Positions 8,007 to 19,029 of a DNA stretch of 64,000 nucleotides are shown piece by piece. Within the stretch, counting starts at the first letter, position 1. The number at the start of each line of letters is the position of its first letter. The position numbers and the translations under genes were made by a program. The notes beneath the pieces were generated by a model that was given only the letters and a program-made list of their open reading frames with translations, searched no databases and was not told where the DNA came from. Source of the DNA: Methylocystis sp. B8 (GTDB lineage: Bacteria > Pseudomonadota > Alphaproteobacteria > Rhizobiales > Beijerinckiaceae); contig NZ_VBTZ01000009.1 of assembly GCF_005771425.1 (NCBI RefSeq), forward strand, positions 1-64,000, given 5' to 3'.

Positions 8007-9398
8007 TCAGAAATGGCTTGGAATCCAGGAATTGTCGCCAGCATCCCACTTGTAGTTGTAACCGATGGTGAACTGGGTGGCGCGTCCCCAGGCGGTGATT
8101 ACGGCGTTCGTGTTGTAGTGAGGAAGGACATTCAGTGGAATTGGAGGAAAGAACGCCTGACCGACAAAGGGAACGTCTTCGAAGTAGCTGACCGAATTTT
8201 TGAAGTCGTAAATGGCCGCGAAATCGATCGATGAATTCTTCGTCAGCTGATAGCCGAAGCCGCCGGTGACGGAGTGAGCGGCGACAGCGGGCGCCAGCGC
8301 CGCAAACGTGGCGGCGCGCTCTCTCACCGGTATGGTTGAGTAGTGGTAGCCCGCACGCAAGATCAGGCTTTGCGTGGCGCGCCATTCTGCGCCGAAGGAA
8401 GCGGAGTCGGTGTCATGCCAATCAAAGCCGCTCCCGCCGAATGAGCCGAATGACCCGTACCAGATGGGAAAGCTCGAGTACCCGGCCGTGGTCGCCGAGT
8501 AGAAGATGTGTCTCCAGTCGGCCATTAGCGTAAGGTTGGGCAGCACATCATAGGCCACGCCCGCGACCAGGTTCGCCGGAATGTCGAAACTGCCCTGATC
8601 CGCGATAAGTCCTCTGTATTTCTGAAAACTCGACATGAACATGGGCGTCGCGCCGGCGAGGCCAAACCGCAGTTCATTCGTCGCGCGCCACACTAAGCCC
8701 ACGCGGAAGCCGCCCCCGACCGACCAATCGTAGGCCATGTCGGTGAAGTTGAACATGTTGGAGGAGTAGGGGGAGAGAATTTTCAGCCCTTGCGCGTTGA
8801 ACATCTGTATCGCCAAAGTGGGTGAGAAGCCCACAGTGATCGGACCGAATTTTCTGGCGTAGGTGGCGCTAATAAAGGATTGTTGAAGATCGAGCCCCGC
8901 CGCGCCGCCGCCGAGGACGCCGCCAAGCGACGGAGTGACAGTGATCACGCCTCCCGGGCCGGCTTTGTTCGGTGGCTTGAAATGCCCGAAGTCATAAGAA
9001 GTGTTGAGTCCGCCGTTGGCGTAAGTGGCGACGCCCCATGCGGACTCGGCGTCGATCGGCTGGACATAGCCGGCGTTTGGCACCGGAAAGATGGGTCGAC
9101 CGCTCCTCACATCGCCAGGCGCCAGGACCACCGGTTGTCCTATGGTCGAATACCCGCGCTCGGGCATGGTCGCGGCGAGGCCTGCCTGAAACATCCGTTC
9201 GAGTCCGACAATGCCAGCCGGATTGATCGACATGGCCATTGCGTCTCGCGAATCCGCGACGCCAGCGCCGCCTAAGGCTCTTTGACGCGGACCGAAACCG
9301 GTGAGGAAATAGCCGTCGGCGCCTAAGGAGAGGGATGGCGCGAGCGCTGTGCCCGTCGTCAGCGCGAAGAGGAGGCTGCGGGAAATCAATTTTTTCAT
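8007..9398 (-). CDS. OmpP1/FadL family outer-membrane transporter
   Basis: The 463-residue protein has a Sec signal peptide (MKKLISRSLLFALTTGTALAPSLSLGA). The mature N-terminus, GYFLTGFGPRQRALGGAGVADSRDAMAMSINPAGIVGLER, is the typical FadL hatch region with its NPA motif. The rest is a series of amphipathic beta strands ending in FTIGYNYKW and a short tail, as in a 14-strand barrel. The family brings long-chain fatty acids or hydrophobic hydrocarbons across the outer membrane; the actual substrate here is unknown. The ATG at 9398 was chosen because it starts the signal peptide; the frame upstream is not a credible leader. It stands alone with its own terminator. Confidence 0.9.
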   Translation of the reverse strand: MKKLISRSLLFALTTGTALAPSLSLGADGYFLTGFGPRQRALGGAGVADSRDAMAMSINPAGIVGLERMFQAGLAATMPERGYSTIGQPVVLAPGDVRSGRPIFPVPNAGYVQPIDAESAWGVATYANGGLNTSYDFGHFKPPNKAGPGGVITVTPSLGGVLGGGAAGLDLQQSFISATYARKFGPITVGFSPTLAIQMFNAQGLKILSPYSSNMFNFTDMAYDWSVGGGFRVGLVWRATNELRFGLAGATPMFMSSFQKYRGLIADQGSFDIPANLVAGVAYDVLPNLTLMADWRHIFYSATTAGYSSFPIWYGSFGSFGGSGFDWHDTDSASFGAEWRATQSLILRAGYHYSTIPVRERAATFAALAPAVAAHSVTGGFGYQLTKNSSIDFAAIYDFKNSVSYFEDVPFVGQAFFPPIPLNVLPHYNTNAVITAWGRATQFTIGYNYKWDAGDNSWIPSHF

Positions 9399-9588
9399 CA
9401 GCGGCGAGTCCCGAGGCGAATCGTCTCTAAACCCCCGCGCTGGCGAGCGTTCGCCTGTCACACAGCTTTACAGATTAACAGACCCTCCCGCCTTGAGGGC
9501 TAAATTCCCCTGCGCATTCACAGATTTCTTCCCTCTGTAACGTCTTTGCAACACAAACGCTTTAGTCGTCGGAGTCTGATTGCGTATC

Positions 9589-12126
9589 CTAACGTAAGTC
9601 GGCGGTCAGCGCGGCGTCCCCGCGCCGCCCAGGCGGCGTCGGATAGAGTAGCCGGCGCCAAACTCCGTACCAGCTTCCCGCTATCGCGGCGAGCGTTAGA
9701 GCCGGTACGAGTTTTGGCCAACTGGGCGGCTCGAAGCGAAGAAGTTCTGACACCAGAGGCGCGTAAAGGCTCGCCGCCACCATCGCGCTGGCCGCGCCGG
9801 CGACGAGCCAGAACGCCAGATTGTCGCGCGAAAACAGCGAAGCGCCGCGCGGAAGCGCATCTGAAAGCGCGAGGATGAGATTGCTGACGACAAGTGTCGC
9901 GAATGCGAGACCGCGCGCCTGCGGCTCGGGGGCGCCCAGCCCGTTGTCGATGACATAGACCGACATCACGGCAAGGAAGACGACGAACCCCTGCGCGAAA
10001 CCGAGCCAAAGTTCGCGTTGGCCAAAAAGCGGCTCATCGCGCCTGTGCGGCGGTTTGAGCATGGCGTCCGCCTCATTGGGCTGCGATTCGAAAACAAGCG
10101 CGCACGTCGGGTCGATAATCAGCTCCATCAGCACCACATGCGCCGGCAGCAGTAGAGGCGGCAGGCCCATCAGGATTGGCGTCAGGGCGACGCCGGCGAT
10201 CGGAATGTGAATTGCGGTCACATAGGTGAGCGCGCGGCGGAGATTGGCGAAGATGCGCCGGCCCAGCGCCACGCCGGCGACGATCGACGTGAAGCTGTCG
10301 TCGAGCAAAACAATATGCGCGGCTTCGCGGGCGACATCCGAGCCGCGCTGGCCCATGGCGATGCCGATATGCGCTGCCGCGAGCGCCGGCCCATCGTTGA
10401 CGCCATCGCCAGTCATGGCGACGATATGGCCGTCGGCTTTGAAGGCTTCGACGAGCGCAAGCTTGCTTGTCGGCGTCACTCGGGCGAAGACCCGTACGTT
10501 GCGGATTTTTTCGGGCAGCAGTTCCTGCGGCGTTGCAGCGATCTCCGCGCCGGTGATCACGCCGGTGGCGGAATCAAGGCCTGCTTGGCGCGCGATCGCG
10601 AGCGCCGTCGCAGGGTAGTCTCCGGTGATCATCGCGACGGCGACTCCCGCGCGCTGGGCCGCCGCGACGGCGGCGGGGACGTCTTCGCGCAGCGGATCCT
10701 CAAAGGCGAGCAATCCGACGAAGTCGAATAACGCCGCTTCCGGCGGCGGCAAACGCGGCAGCGGCGGCGTCGTCGCCACGCCAAGCACGCGCAGGCCGCG
10801 ATGCGCCAGATCCTCGATTTGAAGCTGAAGGCGTGTGCGGTCTTCGTCAGAGACTCGCGCAAGCTTAAAGATCGCTTCCGGCGCGCCTTTCGCAGCGTAG
10901 CTCTCCCCTGACTCGTCGCCCCAGCATTGAATGAAGGCGAGGAGGTCGGGGCGGATCGGGAAGCTGCGAATGGGCGCGGCTTCCGGCGCCACGCCGGCGT
11001 CGGCTGCGAAGGCGTGAACAGCGCGATCCATGGGATCGACGGGGTTGACCGATGAGGCGCGCAAGGCGGCGCGGATCAGCATGCGCGTCAAATCCTCATG
11101 ATGCGGCGCATCGATCGTCGTTTCGCCATCGGCGACAGCGAAGGCCACGCGCATGCGGTTTTGCGTGAGCGTTCCCGTCTTATCGACGCAAAGTATCGAC
11201 GTTGAACCCAGCGTTTCAGTCACTGAAGAACGACGCACGAGCACGTTGCGGTGCGCCAGCCGATAGGCGCCGAGCGCGAGAAAAATCGCCAGCACCATCG
11301 GAAATTCTTCGGGCAAAAGGCCGATGGCGAGCGTGATGCCGGCGAGGGCGCCCTCGAACCAGTCACCATGCACGAGCCAATAGGCAAGGAACACCAACAC
11401 GCAAAAAATGAGAGCAAAGACGCCGAGCGTTGCGACCAGCCTGCCGGTCCTTTGCTGCAGAGGACTTGGCTCGCTCTCGATCGCTGCAAGCGACGCGCCG
11501 AGATTGCCCATCGCGGTGCGCGCGCCGGTGCGGACGACCTCCGCCAGTCCCGATCCACGCGCGATCATGGTTCCCGCAAAAAGAAACGGCGTGTGTTCGC
11601 CGCCCGGATCGAGAAATTCCTCCGAGTTTTCCTCACTCGCGAGAGTCTTTGTCACGGGGGCTGACTCGCCGGTGAGAAGAGACTCGTCGACGACCAGCGC
11701 GTCGCCGTCGATCAGCAACGCGTCAGCCGGCGCACGCTCTCCTTCGCCGACGAAAATAATGTCGCCGGGAACAAGATCGCGGGCAGGGATGCGCCGCTGC
11801 ACGCCATCACGCAGACAGGTTGAGGTCGGCTGCGCGAGTCGATTGAGCGCTTGAAGCGCGCGCTCGGTCCGCAGCTCCTGCAGAATGACCAGGGTGATCG
11901 ACGCGCCGGCGCCGACGACCATGAACAGCCCTTCGCCAAGATCGCCGACGAAAAGATAAAGCAGCGCGGCTGCGGCGAGCAGAAAGAACATCGGTTCTTT
12001 CAGCGTGCGCAGCGTGATCGCGAATATGCCCGGCGGGGGCGGCTTTGGCTGCTCGTTCGGCCCGAACTCGGCAAGACGTCTGGCCGCTTCCTCAGACGTC
12101 AGACCCTGGAAATTTAGGTTTCGCAT
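9589..12126 (-). CDS. P-type cation-transporting ATPase (P2/P3-like, substrate unknown)
   Basis: A protein of about 845 residues with all core P-type elements: N-terminal cation ATPase domain (TSEEAARRLAEFGPNEQ), TGES in the actuator domain, the phosphorylation site DKTGTLTQNRM (D315), and MTGDGVNDGPALAAA in the hinge, followed by several C-terminal membrane helices. The M4 motif reads PEEFP, unlike the PEGLP of classic calcium pumps, so calcium, magnesium or another cation cannot be decided. No CPC metal-binding motif is present, which argues against a P1B heavy-metal pump. The ATG at 12126 was chosen because the family homology starts right there. The upstream extension would cover the thiC riboswitch on the other strand. 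Confidence 0.9.
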   Translation of the reverse strand: MRNLNFQGLTSEEAARRLAEFGPNEQPKPPPPGIFAITLRTLKEPMFFLLAAAALLYLFVGDLGEGLFMVVGAGASITLVILQELRTERALQALNRLAQPTSTCLRDGVQRRIPARDLVPGDIIFVGEGERAPADALLIDGDALVVDESLLTGESAPVTKTLASEENSEEFLDPGGEHTPFLFAGTMIARGSGLAEVVRTGARTAMGNLGASLAAIESEPSPLQQRTGRLVATLGVFALIFCVLVFLAYWLVHGDWFEGALAGITLAIGLLPEEFPMVLAIFLALGAYRLAHRNVLVRRSSVTETLGSTSILCVDKTGTLTQNRMRVAFAVADGETTIDAPHHEDLTRMLIRAALRASSVNPVDPMDRAVHAFAADAGVAPEAAPIRSFPIRPDLLAFIQCWGDESGESYAAKGAPEAIFKLARVSDEDRTRLQLQIEDLAHRGLRVLGVATTPPLPRLPPPEAALFDFVGLLAFEDPLREDVPAAVAAAQRAGVAVAMITGDYPATALAIARQAGLDSATGVITGAEIAATPQELLPEKIRNVRVFARVTPTSKLALVEAFKADGHIVAMTGDGVNDGPALAAAHIGIAMGQRGSDVAREAAHIVLLDDSFTSIVAGVALGRRIFANLRRALTYVTAIHIPIAGVALTPILMGLPPLLLPAHVVLMELIIDPTCALVFESQPNEADAMLKPPHRRDEPLFGQRELWLGFAQGFVVFLAVMSVYVIDNGLGAPEPQARGLAFATLVVSNLILALSDALPRGASLFSRDNLAFWLVAGAASAMVAASLYAPLVSELLRFEPPSWPKLVPALTLAAIAGSWYGVWRRLLYPTPPGRRGDAALTADLR

Positions 12127-12212
12127 ATGTCTAGGCTCGTCGTGGCCGCTATTTGCCGGTATCGCCACGCGAACTTGCGACACGAGTGTGAACGCGGTAA
12201 TTTTTCCACAAT

Positions 12213-12292
12213 GGCGAGGGGCGCCGCAAGCGCGGCTGAGAAGCACCCGTCGAACCTGATCCGGGTCATGCCGGCGTAGGGAAGGCCAGCGA
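12213..12292 (+). promoter_or_regulatory. TPP (THI-box) riboswitch controlling thiC
   Basis: The conserved thi-box elements are visible in order: GCGGCTGAGA at about 12231-12241, ACCCGTCGAACCTGATC at about 12245-12261, then GGGTCATGCCGGCGTAGGGA ending near 12283. They lie 110 bases upstream of thiC and on the same strand. Binding of thiamine pyrophosphate is expected to lower thiC expression. No clear terminator lies between riboswitch and start codon, so control of ribosome access is the likelier mode; this last point is inference. Confidence 0.93.
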
Positions 12293-12386
12293 AAGAGCGA
12301 ACGACGCGGAAACGTCGACGCAATCACAGCGCATCCCTCCTTCGTCTTCCTGACTCGCGTCCGCTTCACTTGACGAAGCGTGATGA

Positions 12387-14267
<1,881 letters not shown>

Positions 14268-14375
14268 GCTGCTTTGCACGATGGCGGCAGAGCGTCATCG
14301 CGCCAGACCCGAGGTTCCGACCGCTTCGGGGCGAAGATCGACATAAGCTACGGGGCCAGGGCGAACCTCTTTCCG

Positions 14376-16370
14376 CTACGCGTGCGGCCAGCGGCGTTCG
14401 CGGAACCAGTTGCGATAGTCCGTCATTTTCGCGCGCTGCGCGGCTGGCGCCCGCCGGCCGCACGTCGCCGCCTCGGCGCTCCCGTCCGACGCCCCCCAGC
14501 GCATTTCGACGCAGTCGTTGGGATTGTAGCCCATTTCAAGGTCCGCCGCGCGGTCCATGACGTCTTTGAGTGAGAGCGTCCAGGCGGAGCCGTCGCTGCG
14601 CGTATAGGAAAACGTGCGTGCCGCGAGTTCGCTCGCAAGCGCGCTTTGCAATTGCGTCTGCACGCCCGCCGGACTGCCGCCAAATGGTAGCGCGTAGCGC
14701 TCGCTGCGCCGCGCGACGCGATCGGGGAATCCGCGCACCACATCGATCGCAATCAGTAGGCGGAGATCGCGCGCCGGCGTCGAGAAGTCCTCCCACGCGC
14801 CGGAGGTCGCGAAGATCGCCGGACCGTCAGGCATCGATGCCTCGCCGCGCCCGCCGTTCTGGAACTTTCGACCGTTTTCGACCGCAACCGCGCGCGTCTT
14901 CACCTGTTCTTCAAGCGCAGTAATGGCGGCCATCATCGCCCGCGTCGGATCGAGCGGCTCAGGCGACATGACCTGATCCATGCGGTCGTAGAATTCCTCC
15001 ATGCTGAGTTGCGATTGCTCCAGCGAGAAATCGCCATAATCCGGATTTTTGGCGATTTCCGCATTGGTGAGCGCATGCAACGCGCCGTTTTCGCGCATGA
15101 TCGGCCGGAAACGCTTGAAGCCGGGGCTGCCGAGCGTAGGTTCGTTGGCGAACAGGAAATTGCCGCGCCAGAACCGCTTGCGGGTGACGGTGCCATCAGG
15201 TTCGGCGTCGACGGCAAGAAACACGCCCGCCGCGTCCGGCGTCTGCGGGACGCGTTGCACGAGCATCATGACGTGCCCGTACGGATCGGCGTAGGCGGTT
15301 CCGGGACGCAGAGTCTCCTGCGTCAGCGGGATGGTATAGAAATCGCCCTTATCGCTGTTTGCCGATGCGCGCACCGAACCGGAATGAACGACGTCGCCCA
15401 CAGCCCGGAAATATCCGGCAACGCCAGCCGGCCGCTTCGGGGCAGGCGGTTTCGCGGGCGCGGCCGTCGGAGCCGGCGCCCCAGGCTGGACCTGCTGCGG
15501 CTGTGAAAACAGTTGCTGCAAGAGATTCGTAGGCGCCGCCGCCGGGGTCGCGGCCGGCCCAGCGGCGGCGGACGCTACGGCTTGTTCGGGTGGCGGCGCT
15601 GGTCGGGTCAGCTCGGGATGCAGAACATCGAAGCGCTCATTGCATCGCGGCGGCGCGCCGCCGGCCCCGCGCGAGCAATTCGAATAGGCGAAAGGCAGCC
15701 CCATCTTGTAGGCGAAATAGGCGCGCAGAAAGTAGACGAAATCGGCGCAGTCGGGCTTCAGCGACAGGGTGAGGCCGTCTTCGTTCGTTCCGAGATAATT
15801 GAACAACACATTGCGCGACGGATTGCGCAGCACTTCATGCCACGTCTTCCACGACTGTTCCGCTTCGAGTGGCGCATCAAAAAGCTTGGCGACCCACGCC
15901 GAATACAAATTCTCCGTCGCGCGGTTCCATGTGTTGTGCACGCGCCAGACGCCGCCTTCCGTGGCCTGCGACGCGGATTGCTTGCGCGCGCTTACGTCGA
16001 TTTCCTTTGTGATCGCGCCGCAGGCGAATGAACCGGTGTCGAGCGTGGCGCGCCATGCGCCGGGGGCTGGCGACGCGACCTCGGCGAACCAGACATAAGG
16101 CGGTCCGCCACGCTGTCCGTGCGATCTGGCCGCCACCCTGCCATCGGGCGAAATCAGCGACAGCTCGCCTTGGAGCGGCTTCTCCGCGGCGACAAGGACG
16201 CGCAAAGGCGCGCCCGTCCAAGGCGCGGCCGGCGAGGGCAGAACGGCGACCTCAGCGGAATCTTCACAGGCGGAGAAAACTTGGGCCTGGGCCTGGGATA
16301 GCGGAAAGAAGAGGGCGAAAAAGGCGCCGGCGATAGCCAGCGACGCAGCAGATCGGCGCGCTGTAAACAT
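14376..16370 (-). CDS. Large exported protein with a possible cysteine-peptidase-like core
   Basis: A 664-residue protein beginning with a signal peptide (about residues 1-28, ending AQAQA). Residues 35-130 look like a beta-rich Ig-like module. A central region contains DCADFVYFLRAYFAYKMGLPF (Cys208) and, after a Pro/Ala-rich linker, YGHVMMLVQRVP (His366). The Cys-at-helix-start and later His-in-strand order is that of NlpC/P60- or transglutaminase-like hydrolases, but this is inference from spacing only. The C-terminal third is mostly helical and ends with a cysteine pair region. The ATG at 16370 starts the signal peptide. It is convergent with thiC. No function is known to me. Confidence 0.75.
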   Translation of the reverse strand: MFTARRSAASLAIAGAFFALFFPLSQAQAQVFSACEDSAEVAVLPSPAAPWTGAPLRVLVAAEKPLQGELSLISPDGRVAARSHGQRGGPPYVWFAEVASPAPGAWRATLDTGSFACGAITKEIDVSARKQSASQATEGGVWRVHNTWNRATENLYSAWVAKLFDAPLEAEQSWKTWHEVLRNPSRNVLFNYLGTNEDGLTLSLKPDCADFVYFLRAYFAYKMGLPFAYSNCSRGAGGAPPRCNERFDVLHPELTRPAPPPEQAVASAAAGPAATPAAAPTNLLQQLFSQPQQVQPGAPAPTAAPAKPPAPKRPAGVAGYFRAVGDVVHSGSVRASANSDKGDFYTIPLTQETLRPGTAYADPYGHVMMLVQRVPQTPDAAGVFLAVDAEPDGTVTRKRFWRGNFLFANEPTLGSPGFKRFRPIMRENGALHALTNAEIAKNPDYGDFSLEQSQLSMEEFYDRMDQVMSPEPLDPTRAMMAAITALEEQVKTRAVAVENGRKFQNGGRGEASMPDGPAIFATSGAWEDFSTPARDLRLLIAIDVVRGFPDRVARRSERYALPFGGSPAGVQTQLQSALASELAARTFSYTRSDGSAWTLSLKDVMDRAADLEMGYNPNDCVEMRWGASDGSAEAATCGRRAPAAQRAKMTDYRNWFRERRWPHA

Positions 16371-16567
16371 TTTCGATTCCCTCTCTTGGACGGTCCTCGA
16401 CTCGTTTCCCACTCAGAGGCCGGTATGCAGGATACGAAGTGGCATTCAGGCTGCGGAACTTGAGCGCGACTTTGCGCAGCTGCCGATCGCGACGGCCTTA
16501 TGTTCGAAAAAAATGGGTCAAAATGGCGGCGTCTGCGCCACTTCCTAACCTATTGACTTTACTGGTG

Positions 16568-16608
16568 CGCAAGAGGGATTCGAACCCCCGACCCCATCAT
16601 TACGAATG
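16568..16608. repeat. Left attachment-site repeat (partial tRNA-Thr)
   Basis: A 41-bp sequence identical to 34461-34501 in the tRNA-Thr gene, covering anticodon-loop, variable and T-arm parts. Just outside it, the acceptor end differs by one missing base (TGGTGCGC against TGGTGCCGC), so this copy is not a working tRNA. It lies 141 bases before the integrase start. Confidence 0.93.
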
Positions 16609-16748
16609 CTACGGTCATACTTTCTTCTACTCTCCTGCTATTTCCTTAAGTCACCATATTCGTTGTTTTTATAGAATTTGAATAGTATCTTGTTTCCGAG
16701 AGTCGCCCGTATATTCTTTTCTGGTGGCGACAACGGTGGCGACACGAC

Positions 16749-18065
16749 ATGGCGACGATCCCTTTGACCAAGCGGACGCTGGACGCTCTTCAACCCCGCG
16801 AGAAGCCTTTCACTGTCTTTGACGGAGGCCGTGACTTACCCGGCTTCGGCGTGCGCGTCATGCCTTCTGGCCATAAAGGCTTCATTCTCGAATACCGCCC
16901 TCGCGAAGCTGGAGAGGCCGCCAGTCGATCCATCCACAAGAAGCGCTATTCGCTCGGAACTTACGGGCCGGTCACTGCTGAGCAAGCGCGTAGGAGGGCG
17001 GCGGAGGCGCTGGTGGTCATCAGAAACGGTGGCGACCCTCAAGCCGCCAGAAGCGCGAGGCGGGCCGCGGCGACAGTCTCAAAATTGATTGACGCGTTCA
17101 TGACCGAACACGTCGAGACGAAATGCAAATCAGCTACGGCGGAAGCGCATAAAGTCGCTCTCGAACGCCTGCGCGTGGCGCACGGCTCACTAAAAGCCGA
17201 TGCGCTGACCCGAGGCCAAGTCGCTCTTTTGCACACCCGCCTTTCGAACGCTCCGTTTGCGGCGAACAGGTTTCTGGCTGTCGTCTCGAAACTGTTTTCG
17301 TGGGCGTCGAACAGGGAGCTGTTGCCCGAGACGCACCCTAACCCGGCCGCCAAAATTGAGCGCTATCGTGAGCAGGGGCGTGAGCGCTATCTAACGAGCG
17401 ACGAACTGGCGCGCCTTGGCGCGGCGCTGGCCGAGGCAGAGACGATCGGCCTCGCGTATACCATCGATGAAACTAAGGCAAAGGCGAAGCACGCGCCCAA
17501 AGCGGATAATCGCCGCGTGAAGCTTGATCCCTTTGCCGTCGCCGCCATTCGGCTCTTGATCCTCACTGGCGCGCGCCTTCGTGAAATTCTCGATGCGAAG
17601 TGGGAGCAAGTCGATTTGGAGCGGGGCGTCATTTTCCTGCCCGACTCCAAGACGGGCAAGAAGCCGATTTACTTATCTGCCGCGGCGCAAGTCGTGCTGG
17701 CCGCTCTACCACGTATCAAAGGTAACCCGCATATTATCGCGGGAGCCAAGGACGGCGCGCCGCGCGCCGATCTAAAAAAGCCATGGGCGGCAGTGACAAG
17801 AGCCGCCGGCCTTGAGGGTGTCCGACTTCACGATCTTCGTCATAGCTTCGCCAGTTTCGGCGCTGGTGCTTCGCTCGGCCTGCCGATCATTGGAAAGCTT
17901 CTCGGTCACACACAGGCGACTACGACACAACGATACGCGCATCTCGACGCGGACCCACTTCGCCGTGCGGCAGACGCCATCGGCACGACGATCGCTGCGG
18001 CAATGGACGGTGGCCGGGGAGCAAAGATTTTACCTATGCCGAAGCGACAGGAAGGCGGCCGATGA
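16749..18065 (+). CDS. int: Tyrosine integrase of the genomic island
   Basis: A 438-residue tyrosine recombinase. Residues 1-95 are the DUF4102 arm-type DNA-binding domain (TKRTLDALQPREKPFTVFDG, GFGVRVMPSG, YSLGTYGPVTAEQARRRA). The core-binding domain covers about 110-200. The catalytic residues are R276 (TGARLREIL), K301 region, H361 and R364 (HDLRHSFAS), H387 (GHTQATTTQRYAHLD) and the nucleophile Y396. It would join the island's att site to the tRNA-Thr gene and, with an excisionase, remove it. It starts at ATG 16749 and ends overlapping the next gene by four bases. All catalytic residues are present, so the enzyme may still be active. Confidence 0.95.
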   Translation: MATIPLTKRTLDALQPREKPFTVFDGGRDLPGFGVRVMPSGHKGFILEYRPREAGEAASRSIHKKRYSLGTYGPVTAEQARRRAAEALVVIRNGGDPQAARSARRAAATVSKLIDAFMTEHVETKCKSATAEAHKVALERLRVAHGSLKADALTRGQVALLHTRLSNAPFAANRFLAVVSKLFSWASNRELLPETHPNPAAKIERYREQGRERYLTSDELARLGAALAEAETIGLAYTIDETKAKAKHAPKADNRRVKLDPFAVAAIRLLILTGARLREILDAKWEQVDLERGVIFLPDSKTGKKPIYLSAAAQVVLAALPRIKGNPHIIAGAKDGAPRADLKKPWAAVTRAAGLEGVRLHDLRHSFASFGAGASLGLPIIGKLLGHTQATTTQRYAHLDADPLRRAADAIGTTIAAAMDGGRGAKILPMPKRQEGGR

Positions 18066-18709
18066 AACGCAAAGTCATACCGTTTGTCGGCGATGACGGT
18101 GCGCGGCGCGGCCGACCGGCAATAGAGACGGTGGCGGCGACGCCCAACGGCTTCGAGCACTATGATGAACTTATGCAAGGGTTAAATGCCTATGGCTGGT
18201 ATAAAGAAATAGCCGCCCGGCTCCGTCGGGAGGTTATCGCCCAACGTTACAGCGACGAAGAATTACGGGGTTGGAAAGAACAAGGGCTCGCGCCCTACGA
18301 AGACCCGACGGATATAGATCGGTTCATGTATCGAACCGAGCCGGTCGCAGTGGTCAGAGACGCAAAGGATTTAAGAATCGCGAACTGCAACGATCGGCTA
18401 GTCGTCGAGATAGACGTGAACGTGCACGACGACGTGCTTATACGTTCGCTAAAGGCTGTCATCGATGGACGGCGCGCGCAGCGCCCGCGCCGTAGCCGTT
18501 TTTCGGCTTGGACTGACCATCGAATTCTCGCGCTCTTTGACCTGCGCCTCATGGGCTACAACCTCGACGGAGAGCGCACACAGTTGGCGCTCTGGTTGTT
18601 TCCCGAAATAGAAAACGCCGAAGTGAGAGGTCGCAAATTCGACCGCGCGCGCGGTTATCTCGACGACGCCATAGCGAGCCAGGATTCCCTTAGAGCCTAT
18701 CCCGAGTAA
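18062..18709 (+). CDS. Unknown protein coupled to the integrase
   Basis: A 215-residue protein whose ATG overlaps the integrase stop (ATGA), which implies coupled translation. The N-terminus is basic (MKRKVIPFVGDDGARRGRP) and is followed by a helical region with YGWYKEIAARLRREV. The central part carries LVVEIDVNVHDDVLIRSLKAVID, and the rest has a W-rich helical stretch (DHRILALFDLRLMGY). No signal peptide, membrane segment or known motif is seen. Proteins of this size directly after island integrases often help recombination or control excision, but that is only a suggestion from position. Confidence 0.75.
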   Translation: MKRKVIPFVGDDGARRGRPAIETVAATPNGFEHYDELMQGLNAYGWYKEIAARLRREVIAQRYSDEELRGWKEQGLAPYEDPTDIDRFMYRTEPVAVVRDAKDLRIANCNDRLVVEIDVNVHDDVLIRSLKAVIDGRRAQRPRRSRFSAWTDHRILALFDLRLMGYNLDGERTQLALWLFPEIENAEVRGRKFDRARGYLDDAIASQDSLRAYPE

Positions 18710-18753
18710 TTATCCCGCAGATTTTTGACCCAAAAAGTGCGGGCTATATTTTT

Positions 18754-18809
18754 CTCTCCCCGGAAAGGAGAGATTATTAGGAGACTCCTAAAGCAAGAGG
18801 AGCCTCCTC
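18754..18809 (+). promoter_or_regulatory. Three tandem inverted repeats ahead of the AlpA-like gene
   Basis: Three palindromes share a GGAG/CTCC core. They are CTCTCC...GGAGAG (18754-18759 / 18767-18772), TAGGAG-A-CTCCTA (18778-18790) and GAGGAG-C-CTCCTC (18797-18809). The last contains the likely ribosome site GAGGAG, eight bases before the ATG at 18811. They could be operators bound by a dimeric regulator, perhaps the HTH protein itself, or RNA hairpins that hide the ribosome site. Confidence 0.5.
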
Positions 18810-18810
18810 A

Positions 18811-19029
18811 ATGCCAACTGCTGACCAACTCATCGACGACCGCGAAGTCGCGCGGATTACGAAGCGCGCTCGACCCACCCTCCAAAAAGATCGCCTTTAC
18901 GGGCGCGGAATCCCCTTTGTTCGAGTCGGACGGCTCGTGCGCTATCGCATGAGCGATGTCGAGAATTGGTTGCAAGAGCTTCCCACGCTGCGTTCGACGA
19001 GCGAAGCAAGTGGGGAGGGCGACCAATGA
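18811..19029 (+). CDS. AlpA/excisionase-like helix-turn-helix protein
   Basis: A 72-residue protein made almost entirely of one MerR-like winged HTH of the AlpA/helix-turn-helix-17 type: LIDDREVARITKRARPTLQKDRLYG, GIPFVRVGRLVRYRMSDVENWLQEL. Such proteins act in prophages and islands as transcription activators of integrase genes or as excisionases (AlpA of P4-type elements). It starts at ATG 18811 after the GAGGAG site inside a palindrome, and its TGA overlaps the next start by four bases (ATGA). The upstream palindromes suggest autoregulation. Confidence 0.85.
   Translation: MPTADQLIDDREVARITKRARPTLQKDRLYGRGIPFVRVGRLVRYRMSDVENWLQELPTLRSTSEASGEGDQ

Noticed and set aside
9589-12126. P1B-type heavy-metal ATPase forming one copper system with the island pump
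   Set aside because: No CPC/SPC motif or N-terminal CxxC metal domain; M4 reads PEEFP, and the gene lies outside the island.
16568-16608. A second tRNA gene
   Set aside because: Only the 3' half of tRNA-Thr is present and the acceptor end has a base missing; the D-arm and 5' acceptor are absent. It is an attachment-site copy.
18754-18809. A CRISPR array or tandem repeat array
   Set aside because: The three repeats are palindromes of different length and sequence, without regular spacers; no CRISPR-like array was seen anywhere in the window.
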